A stretch of 64,000 bases of DNA from Oscillospiraceae bacterium. Lineage in GTDB: Bacteria; Bacillota; Clostridia; Oscillospirales; Oscillospiraceae. The translations under genes and the position numbers were made by a program. The DNA is taken from positions 26,985 through 90,984 of the forward strand of contig JAFRER010000018.1 in the NCBI GenBank assembly GCA_017434755.1. The letters run 5' to 3'. This document shows positions 58,353-64,000 of the stretch, in pieces. The notes below the pieces were generated by a model. That model saw only the letters and a list, made by a program, of their open reading frames with translations, had not been told where the DNA came from and made no database searches. The stretch's first letter is position 1, and the number at the start of each line of letters is the position of its first letter.

Positions 58353-59159
58353 TTATCTGTTTTTATAGTAGATGGCGGCCGTACTGTCCGTAAGAACGAG
58401 GTCGCACTTGTTGTCATAAAGATACTGGAAACACTCTACGGATCCGCCGGTCAGGCGGATTATCTGCCCGAGGCTGTTCTTGATCCTGGGGACGGAATCA
58501 AGCGCTGCAAGGGACTCGTCATTTATACTCATCGCCATGCGCTTCCCGCGCAGCTGGAGCCTGCTCGCTATGCCGGATCCCGACCTTGCGGCGATTATGA
58601 TGTCGTTTTGCGCATAGGGTCCGAGGGGCTCGTATTTGCCTTCGTCGACCATTTTCTGATCGATGGCTATCCCGCCCCAGGCACAGTCGATGTTTCCGGA
58701 AGAAAGCTCCACATAGGTGTTCTCGTTTTCGATCGGCTGGAGGGACAGATCCCATCCGAGAAGATCACAAACCGCCGTGGCAAGCTCGATATCAAAGCCC
58801 CAGTACGCTCCGTTCGTATCCTTATAGGCGAAGGGGAATGAATCAAGATCGATGCCCACGACAAAGCTGCGCGGTTCCGGCATGCCCGTTTTGTTCAGCG
58901 CTTCGGCATCTCTGGGAAAGCTGACGACCGAGGTCCCGAACCATTTGCGGTTCAGTTCATCGATCTTGCCCTGCGAATTGAGCACCTGTATCGCGGCCGA
59001 AACATAGAAGATCGTGATGTCACCGGTCCGGAAGGCAAGGGCGTATTCCTGCTCCACGAGCGTGACGACCGCTTTGACGCCGTAGCTCTGGGTATTACCG
59101 CAGGCACAGAGTGGGACGATGAGACACAGTATAAGCAATAGACAGAGTATTCGTTTCAT
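58353..59159 (-). CDS. Solute-binding lipoprotein with circularly permuted SBP_bac_3 fold
   Basis: 268-aa lipoprotein (lipobox LCAC, Cys20). Residues 36-75 (EQEYALAFRTGD...IDELNRKWFG) match the last segment of a type II amino-acid-binding protein. Residues 97-268 then match its beginning and middle: FVVGIDLDSFPFAYKD, GFDIELATAVCDLLGW, LSSGNIDCAWGGIAID and CDLVLTDSTAAIYYKN, where the protein stops. The fold thus appears circularly permuted, with a linker at 76-96. No ABC permease or ATPase is adjacent. The ATG at 59159 has no ribosome site. It has its own upstream terminator-bounded unit; ligand unknown. Confidence 0.82.
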   Translation of the reverse strand: MKRILCLLLILCLIVPLCACGNTQSYGVKAVVTLVEQEYALAFRTGDITIFYVSAAIQVLNSQGKIDELNRKWFGTSVVSFPRDAEALNKTGMPEPRSFVVGIDLDSFPFAYKDTNGAYWGFDIELATAVCDLLGWDLSLQPIENENTYVELSSGNIDCAWGGIAIDQKMVDEGKYEPLGPYAQNDIIIAARSGSGIASRLQLRGKRMAMSINDESLAALDSVPRIKNSLGQIIRLTGGSVECFQYLYDNKCDLVLTDSTAAIYYKNR

Positions 59160-59182
59160 AGTCAAGTATCATGTTCCGATAA

Positions 59183-59205
59183 CGGGGCATAACCCCGGTA
59201 TTATA
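59183..59205 (-). promoter_or_regulatory. Possible promoter and leader hairpin of the permuted binding-protein gene
   Basis: TATAAT (59205-59200) without a clear -35, followed by a hairpin CGGGG/CCCCG (59197-59193, 59187-59183). An alternative extended -10 (TGTTATACT) lies at 59221-59213. No ribosome site separates the hairpin from the ATG. Confidence 0.35.
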
Positions 59206-59281
59206 ATAGCGTAGTATAACATACTTTTTCCGATTTGGATATATCAAATAAGAACTGCATCCTTCAACTGTGCATGATTTA

Positions 59282-59317
59282 CAAAAAATTAACGGAGGCA
59301 TCACGGGATGCCTCCGT
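59282..59317 (-). terminator. Rho-independent terminator after the pseudokinase-lectin gene
   Basis: Perfect 11-bp stem ACGGAGGCATC/GATGCCTCCGT (59317-59307, 59302-59292 on the minus strand), loop CCGT, followed by TAATTTTTTG. It isolates the lectin gene from the binding-protein gene. Confidence 0.92.
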
Positions 59318-59345
59318 ATCATTATTCATCTCTTATTCCGTAAAG

Positions 59346-61028
59346 TCACTCTTTCGGCTTTTCGATCTCGCAGACGAAACCGATCTTGTTCCGGTAGGCT
59401 TCGGGATACTGTCCGGCAGGGTCATTTATGCAGTCGTTATAGACCCAGCCTCTGTTGGTCCAGTTCCATATGAACACGTAGTCTTCCGGTGTATTGCCGT
59501 CCATTTCAGAAGGTTCGCCTCTGTCCCAGTTATAATAACGCTCAGGATCAGGGTCATCCGTCTTTTCCCAGACCAGTTCGTCGTTCTCGCGGTGAAGCCC
59601 TATCCATATCACCGTGATCCCCATCTCACTGGCAAGATCAATAACTTTCTGGAATTCATCTGCGTTGTTGATGACCACGAGATGACCGCCCTCTTCCTCA
59701 CAGCGGGCTTTTGCTTCGTTCCAGCTGACATTCTCGGCAAAGAACCTGTATTCCGAGACCATCTCCACCGGAGGCTCGGGCGTGGGCTCGGGTGTATCAA
59801 CAGGAGCGGATACGATCACAACGGGAGCGGGAGTCTCTTCTGTCTGTTCCGGTTCCGGGATATCCTTCGGCGGTCCCATGATCTTATTGAACAGCAAAGC
59901 CGCAGCAAGAAGGAGGACGCTGAGAATGATTATGAATATCAAAGGTCTTCTCTTTCTTCTGCGTACCTCTGCCTCCAGTTCCTTCTGAGAAAGGGAAACG
60001 GTCTCACCCGTATTGGTGACTATTATATCGGGGAAATCATCCTCGTCGTTCCTGCTGACCGTTACGGGTTCGTATTCCGGATCCACTTCCACCTCGGAAA
60101 GACGCACGACCGCATCGTCCTGGGCTGACTCTCCGGGATCGGCAGAATCATAATCCTCCGTCTCCTCCGGTATATATTCCTCATCGGAGTATCCGTCATC
60201 GAAATGATCCGGTACTTCCTCCCCTATGAACACTTCTTCCTCCTCCTGAACGTCCTGCGGCGCCGGAACCGGTTTTTCTTCATTCTCCGGGGCCGGACCT
60301 GCTTCCACATCCTCAGCCGGATCCTCTTTCTCATTTCCCGGTCCTTCGCTTTCACCGAAGATCGGTCCGACTACAGCGGATGACTCGTCCACCGTTCCAG
60401 CCTCTGCATTCTCTTCGAAATCGTTCTGCGTTTCGATGATATTTACCATCATGCGCTCGATCTCGCTCAGATCGTCGTCGCTTTTTTTGAAGAGCACTTC
60501 TGCGCACGGCTCATCGTTAAGAAAGAGATTCTTCAGGCAGTTATCGAGCATGATCTTCATTTCGCCCGGATTGCGGTATCTTTCCGCCGGTTCATAGCTG
60601 AGCGCTTTCAGAATGATATCTCCGAGTCTTCTGCCCGCATTGAGCGGCCGATTGAATGCCGAGCCCTGCAGTCTGAGCCTGTGTGCCCTTTTTTCATCGC
60701 AGTCGTCGCTCTCGAAGGGGAGATGTCCCTCGGAGAGCCTGTACATGAGCAGGCCTATCGAATAAACATCGCAGGCGGGGGTCTTTCTGCCGTGCCAGTA
60801 AAACTCGGGAGCAGAATAGAGGAGCTCCCGGGATGACGGTTCACCGCTGTAGGCAGGACCGATGATTATCTTTCCGTCCTCACCCACCTCGACATTTCCT
60901 TCATATATCCCGCCGCGGAAGGCCATCTGCCCGACCTGCGCATCCACTTCGGCGCAAAGTCCGGAAGCGAATTCGCAGAGTTCTCGACGGCCCATCCCGG
61001 TCAGATTCTCGTTCTGTTCAAGTGCCAT
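59346..61028 (-). CDS. Transmembrane pseudokinase with extracellular C-type lectin-like domain
   Basis: 560-aa single-pass protein. Residues 1-170 resemble the C-lobe of a eukaryotic-type Ser/Thr kinase: YSAPEFYW (71-78, the APE motif), DVYSIGLLMYRL (87-98) and KALSYEPAERYRN (141-153). The N-lobe is absent; the HRD region reads FRGGIYEGN (37-45) and the DFG site reads GPA (57-59), so both catalytic aspartates are gone. An acidic linker, a basic stop (RRRKRR) and one membrane helix (362-381) lead to a Pro-rich stalk and a C-type lectin-like domain (424-555) with WIGL, C443 and C553. GGAGG precedes the ATG. Confidence 0.85.
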   Translation of the reverse strand: MALEQNENLTGMGRRELCEFASGLCAEVDAQVGQMAFRGGIYEGNVEVGEDGKIIIGPAYSGEPSSRELLYSAPEFYWHGRKTPACDVYSIGLLMYRLSEGHLPFESDDCDEKRAHRLRLQGSAFNRPLNAGRRLGDIILKALSYEPAERYRNPGEMKIMLDNCLKNLFLNDEPCAEVLFKKSDDDLSEIERMMVNIIETQNDFEENAEAGTVDESSAVVGPIFGESEGPGNEKEDPAEDVEAGPAPENEEKPVPAPQDVQEEEEVFIGEEVPDHFDDGYSDEEYIPEETEDYDSADPGESAQDDAVVRLSEVEVDPEYEPVTVSRNDEDDFPDIIVTNTGETVSLSQKELEAEVRRRKRRPLIFIIILSVLLLAAALLFNKIMGPPKDIPEPEQTEETPAPVVIVSAPVDTPEPTPEPPVEMVSEYRFFAENVSWNEAKARCEEEGGHLVVINNADEFQKVIDLASEMGITVIWIGLHRENDELVWEKTDDPDPERYYNWDRGEPSEMDGNTPEDYVFIWNWTNRGWVYNDCINDPAGQYPEAYRNKIGFVCEIEKPKE

Positions 61029-61062
61029 GGAATAACCTCCGGGAGTAAAATTATGTAAACAC

Positions 61063-61091
61063 AGAGTATCACAAGCGGGTAGATTAGTCAA
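61063..61091 (-). promoter_or_regulatory. Predicted promoter of the pseudokinase-lectin gene
   Basis: TTGACT (61091-61086) and TACTCT (61068-61063) with a 17-base spacer and extended TG; leader of about 30 bases. Confidence 0.6.
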
Positions 61092-61126
61092 TCAAGTGTT
61101 TTCATCAGACAGCTGTTTTTGAACAG

Positions 61127-61161
61127 AAAACACCCGCGTCACATCGGATGTGACACGGGTG
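61127..61161 (-). terminator. Terminator of the C-deglycosidase-like operon
   Basis: Minus-strand hairpin (61161-61131): CACCCG and GTCACAT pair with ATGTGAC and CGGGTG across one C-A mismatch, loop of 3, followed by TTTTCTGTTC. Confidence 0.8.
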
Positions 61162-61184
61162 CGGAACGCGGAAAATGGAATGCA

Positions 61185-62150
61185 TCAGGCGTTGTCGTAC
61201 ATTCTCTTGACCATGCTCCAGTAGCGGTGGAGCTGGACGGAATCGTCCTCATCGATGGTGAAATGATGGCCTTCATATTCAGCAATGAGGTATCCGTCAT
61301 AGCCGGATCTCTTTATGATCGGCATGATCTTGTCATAGGGGATGCACGGATCGTTCTGATCATCGGCAAGATAATAGAACTTGCCGTGGATCATATGGGT
61401 ATACTTCAGCAATCCTTCAAGCTGTTCAAGCTTACCGGCGGGGCAGTTCTTGTGGTAGAACTCCTCGGCGTACTGCCGCTCGACGGCGTTGAGGTCGAGG
61501 CTGTCCAGCTCGCTCTCCGGCCTGCCGTCACGCATGAGGCCAAGCACCTGCTCGATGCGGTCGTGCCGGGCGCCGGCCTCATAGGCCTGGCGGATGTGAA
61601 GGCCGTGGGGATAGTGCTGGAAGATGCTCATGTCCGGGCAGATGCCCAGCCAGCCGTCGCTGCGCTCCATGGCCTCGAAATACTTCGCCCACACCGGCAC
61701 CAGCGGATGGTGGGGATGGTGCATTTCGATGCACAGCTTCACGTCCAGCTTCTCGCAGAGAGGCCGCATGCTCTCGAAGATCTCGGGAGTGATGGAGTGC
61801 TGGCTCTTCATCATGTGGAAGCCCGCTTTGTGGGCGTAGATGAGATCGTTGCGCGTAAACTCCCGGATCTCCTCGGGGCTCAGGTCGCGGTCGTTGCGCA
61901 TGCCGATGTCGATGTAGCCTTCCCAGCAGACCGGCTCCACATCGTATTTCCCCATGGTGTCGCGGAGCTTGAAGAGCCATTTGTCGGAGGGGAAGGGGTA
62001 TTCCTCGCAGGACTGGGCCGCCACCATCGTGGCGCCGTTGTAGCCGATCTCCTTCGCCCTTTTGATGCAGCCTTCCAGATCGAGCTGTCTGGTGTGGAAG
62101 GAATTCGAGAAGCAGTAAAGACTTACACCGTATTTCAGATCGTTTGCCAT
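61185..62150 (-). CDS. C-glycoside deglycosidase alpha-subunit-like TIM-barrel protein (DgpC/DfgA-like)
   Basis: 321-aa sugar phosphate isomerase/epimerase-fold (xylose-isomerase-like TIM barrel) protein. Likely metal ligands are Glu142 (CIEMHHPHH), Asp173 (GICPDMSIF), His255 (MIHGKFYYL) and Glu291 (LIAEYEGHHF). On its own this could be any isomerase of the family, but the beta-subunit-like gene 14 bases upstream and the oxidoreductase before it match the dgpA-B-C arrangement for cleaving C-glycosides such as puerarin. ATG 62150 has AGGAGGA upstream. About 61,490-62,040 is near 70% GC while both ends are about 40%. Confidence 0.8.
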   Translation of the reverse strand: MANDLKYGVSLYCFSNSFHTRQLDLEGCIKRAKEIGYNGATMVAAQSCEEYPFPSDKWLFKLRDTMGKYDVEPVCWEGYIDIGMRNDRDLSPEEIREFTRNDLIYAHKAGFHMMKSQHSITPEIFESMRPLCEKLDVKLCIEMHHPHHPLVPVWAKYFEAMERSDGWLGICPDMSIFQHYPHGLHIRQAYEAGARHDRIEQVLGLMRDGRPESELDSLDLNAVERQYAEEFYHKNCPAGKLEQLEGLLKYTHMIHGKFYYLADDQNDPCIPYDKIMPIIKRSGYDGYLIAEYEGHHFTIDEDDSVQLHRYWSMVKRMYDNA

Positions 62151-62164
62151 TTTTTCTTCCTCCT

Positions 62165-62584
62165 TCATTCCTTCACAGACAGCGTCTTCTCACAGTCGCT
62201 GTCCACCACGAGATAGCTTCCGAAATAGCCCGTATAGGGGATCTTGTGGCTCATCAGCATCTTCACCTTGTGGCTGCCCGGGGCGATGCCGTTTTCATCG
62301 ACTACTCTCAGTATGGCCTTGCTTCCGGTGAACCAGTACTCCTTGTACATATCCTTCATTTCTTCGAGAAGGAAGAACTTGTTGTTGACACCGAAACGAA
62401 TATTCTCCTGGGGGATCTCAACGCCGTCGATGAAGACCCTCAGCGTGAGCACGTTGCAGATGTAGGCGCCTCGGTAGGTGGGGTACTTGCATTTGAACTC
62501 ATACCCCAGGACGATATCATCGGCCTTGTTGACCTCGATATCGTCATCACAGACCATATATTTGTTGAATGCGGTAAAATCCAT
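62165..62584 (-). CDS. C-glycoside deglycosidase beta-subunit-like protein (DgpB/DfgB-like)
   Basis: 139-aa protein with the beta-sandwich-like pattern of the C-glycoside deglycosidase beta subunit family (formerly DUF6379): IVLGYEFKCKYPTYRGAYIC, LTLRVFIDGVEIP, FGVNNKFFLLEEM and GSHKVKMLMSHKIPYTGYFG. In known enzymes this subunit lacks metal ligands of its own and forms a hetero-oligomer with the alpha subunit, shaping the active site. GGAGG is 7 bases before the ATG at 62584. It lies between the oxidoreductase and alpha-subunit genes. This small, specific family is the best pointer to the function of the operon. Confidence 0.78.
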   Translation of the reverse strand: MDFTAFNKYMVCDDDIEVNKADDIVLGYEFKCKYPTYRGAYICNVLTLRVFIDGVEIPQENIRFGVNNKFFLLEEMKDMYKEYWFTGSKAILRVVDENGIAPGSHKVKMLMSHKIPYTGYFGSYLVVDSDCEKTLSVKE

Positions 62585-62616
62585 AGATCATCCTCCGTTA
62601 TTTGAAGCTGCGGGAA

Positions 62617-63753
62617 TTACTCTTCAACATCAACCCAGATATTGCCGTTGTTGGTGCTCTTGAGGCAGGCCTCAACGAAGGCGAGTCCTTCAGCGCCGGC
62701 AGCAACAGTCTGATAATCGATCATATCGGGAGTGAATGTGCCGTTCTCTCTGGCAAGGATGCACTCGGCAAAGCTGGTGTAGAGGTTGCCCATTGCTTCG
62801 AGCCAGCCCTCGGTGTGACCGGAGGGAAGACGTCCGTACTTGGCGGCAGTCGGGGTGATCTGCTTGTAGCCGCGGTGTACTTCACGAATGGTGTTGTCGG
62901 CATCGATGATGGTGATCTTGTCGGGGGTCTCCTGGAACCACTCGATGGTGCCCTTGCTTCCGTAGATCCTTATACGGAGAGCGTTGTCATAGCCGATGGC
63001 GATCTGGGAAGTCCAGTAGAAGCCGGATGCGCCGTTGTCATACTGCACCATGACGCTGTCGTTGTCATCAAGGACACGGCCGGGAACAACGATGTCGAGC
63101 TTCGCAAGGACTTTTTTGATCTTGAGTCCGGTGGCCATGGCGATGAAATTTTCAACATGGGTGCCGAGGTCGCCGAGGCAGTTGACGCCGCCGGAACGCT
63201 TCGGGTCGGTGCGCCACTCGCCCTGCTTGCCGCCGTTGTCGCCTTCGAATGCGAGCCAGCCCTGAGGATACTCGGCCATGACCATTCTGACCTCGCCAAT
63301 GTCGCCGCGTTTGATGATATCACGCATGTACTTGGCGGTGACGTGACCGGTGTAGGTGTAGGTGACCATGAACAGGACGTCCTTCTCTTTTGCAAGCTCT
63401 CTGAGCTCGGCGGCCTGCGCATAGGAGATGGTGACGGGCTTGTCGCAGGAGACGTTCACGCCGGCCTCGAGGCAGGCCTTGGCGATCTCATAGTGGGAGA
63501 AGTTCGGGGTAACGATCACCACGAAGTCGATATTGCCGGCTTCGGCGGCGAGCATCTCTTTGTAGGTGGGGTAGCAGCGTGCGGGATCGAGATGGAGCTC
63601 TTCGGCCATCTGCGCGGATTTGGCCGCGTCTCTGGAGAAAGCGCCGCAGACGAGCTGCGCCTTGCCCTCAATGGCGATTGCACGGCGGTGCGCTCCGCCG
63701 ATGAAGGAGCCGGGGCCGCCTCCGACCATTGCGTATTTGAGAACTCTTGCCAT
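62617..63753 (-). CDS. Gfo/Idh/MocA-family oxidoreductase (DgpA-like, 3-keto-glycoside forming)
   Basis: 378-aa NAD-dependent sugar dehydrogenase. N-terminal Rossmann loop MVGGGPGSFIGGAHRRA (9-25), the family lysine motif as CDKP instead of the common EKP, and the catalytic segment GGVNCLGDLGTHVENF with Asp and His. In the puerarin pathway DgpA oxidises the sugar at C3, which activates the C-C bond for cleavage; the neighbouring genes suggest the same role here. GGAGG is 8 bases before the ATG. The beta-subunit gene follows after 32 bases. Confidence 0.85.
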   Translation of the reverse strand: MARVLKYAMVGGGPGSFIGGAHRRAIAIEGKAQLVCGAFSRDAAKSAQMAEELHLDPARCYPTYKEMLAAEAGNIDFVVIVTPNFSHYEIAKACLEAGVNVSCDKPVTISYAQAAELRELAKEKDVLFMVTYTYTGHVTAKYMRDIIKRGDIGEVRMVMAEYPQGWLAFEGDNGGKQGEWRTDPKRSGGVNCLGDLGTHVENFIAMATGLKIKKVLAKLDIVVPGRVLDDNDSVMVQYDNGASGFYWTSQIAIGYDNALRIRIYGSKGTIEWFQETPDKITIIDADNTIREVHRGYKQITPTAAKYGRLPSGHTEGWLEAMGNLYTSFAECILARENGTFTPDMIDYQTVAAGAEGLAFVEACLKSTNNGNIWVDVEE

Positions 63754-63803
63754 TTGTTTTTCCTCCGATTTTAGTTTTAATAATAAAGTAGCTTTATTTG
63801 TAT

Positions 63804-63834
63804 CTTTATCCCCCTTTGTTCAAGGGGGATAAAG
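63804..63834 (-). other. Perfect hairpin in the spacer before the oxidoreductase gene
   Basis: 13-bp perfect stem CTTTATCCCCCTT/AAGGGGGATAAAG (63804-63816, 63822-63834) with a 5-base loop. On the coding (minus) strand it is followed by ATACAAATAAAGC, not a T-run, so it looks like an mRNA-processing or partial-termination element inside the operon. Confidence 0.65.
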
Positions 63835-63859
63835 ACGGTATTACGAAATGTATCTGCTG

Positions 63860-64000
63860 TCAGTCGTTAGCAAGAGCGGCGTCGAAAGCGACATCGGACT
63901 TGTCGAAGTTCATCCTGCGGACGACCTCATAGGACTCGGTGGCGCCGTGGACTCTCTCCATGCCGCTGTCTTCCCATTCTACCGACAGAGGTCCCTTATA
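63860..64000 (-). CDS. Sugar phosphate isomerase/epimerase-type protein, C-terminal end (runs off right edge)
   Basis: The last 46 codons of a gene entering from beyond base 64000. The sequence [20 protein letters not shown] followed by [22 protein letters not shown] is the typical C-terminus of TIM-barrel isomerase/epimerase proteins that accompany Gfo/Idh/MocA oxidoreductases. It ends in TGA at 63862-63860, 106 bases before the oxidoreductase start on the same strand. It would be a second isomerase in the operon, perhaps acting on the released 3-keto sugar. Only the fragment can be judged. Confidence 0.78.
   Translation of the reverse strand, partial: YKGPLSVEWEDSGMERVHGATESYEVVRRMNFDKSDVAFDAALAND

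Noticed and set aside
58353-61028. Binding protein and pseudokinase-lectin as one two-gene receptor operon
   Set aside because: A strong terminator at 59282-59317 and a separate promoter-like element lie between them, so co-transcription is unlikely, although a functional link is not excluded.
1-64000. CRISPR array, prophage, transposon or tandem-repeat locus
   Set aside because: No regularly spaced repeats, terminal inverted repeats, transposase, integrase or phage structural genes were seen.

Overview
The window reads as one contiguous piece of chromosome from a Gram-positive (monoderm) bacterium of class Clostridia, most like a gut or rumen Oscillospirales-type organism. This is inferred from gene content: short-form HisG with HisZ, a YerC/TrpR-type regulator, HemZ, the ylxM-ffh-rpsP-khpA-rimM-trmD order, an ECF energising module beside truA, ClpE, Lgt with several lipobox proteins, PPDK, VanZ, and AGGAGG-type ribosome sites nearly everywhere. 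No rRNA, CRISPR array, transposase, integrase or phage gene was recognised.

Layout. 1-3480: a histidine operon on the minus strand (yerC-like regulator, hisZ, hisG, hisD, hisC running off the left edge). 3500-9910: an Mbeg1-like alpha/beta hydrolase, two phosphodiester glycosidase (NAGPA) proteins, an RluA-type pseudouridine synthase, a Nudix hydrolase and a nucleoside kinase. 9870-13530: hemZ, a divergent CarD-like regulator and a membrane-anchored M20 peptidase. 13650-21390: a complete oligopeptide ABC importer (oppA-B-C-D-F) with a structured oppA-oppB spacer. 21400-24600: alpha-glucosidase, ispE and a membrane protein with overlapping ends. 24630-26530: a surface Ig-like protein. 26555-27190: five tRNA genes (Gly, Arg, His, Gln, Lys). 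27290-31990: MFS transporter, flavoprotein, TlpA-like thioredoxin lipoprotein, M15 peptidase and an anchored unknown protein. 31990-39280: GH36 alpha-galactosidase, cytidylate-kinase-like protein plus MATE exporter (very GC-rich), and pyruvate phosphate dikinase. 39281-44590: translation and SRP operon ylxM-ffh-rpsP-khpA-rimM-trmD::GNAT-(51-aa membrane protein)-rsmA. 44640-48405: a pair of M16 peptidase-like proteins and lgt. 48405-58335: rsmG, a TSCPD protein, a zinc-ribbon membrane protein, clpE with vanZ and cvpA, truA-ecfT-ecfA2-ecfA1, and an RlmI-like methyltransferase. 58350-61095: a solute-binding lipoprotein whose fold segments are circularly permuted, and a transmembrane pseudokinase with an external C-type lectin domain. 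61127-64000: an operon that looks like a C-glycoside deglycosylation system.

The strongest system candidate is at the right end. A Gfo/Idh/MocA oxidoreductase, a small C-glycoside-deglycosidase beta-subunit-like protein and a TIM-barrel alpha-subunit-like protein occur in the same order as the known puerarin-cleaving dgpA-dgpB-dgpC genes. They follow the 3' end of another sugar-phosphate-isomerase-type gene. The expected chemistry is oxidation of the sugar at C3 and then cleavage of the aryl C-glycosidic bond. Other unusual points are the pseudokinase-lectin receptor, the permuted binding protein, a TrmD-GNAT fusion, a 51-codon gene between trmD and rsmA, and sharp GC-rich blocks that begin and end inside genes (alpha-galactosidase and the deglycosidase alpha subunit).
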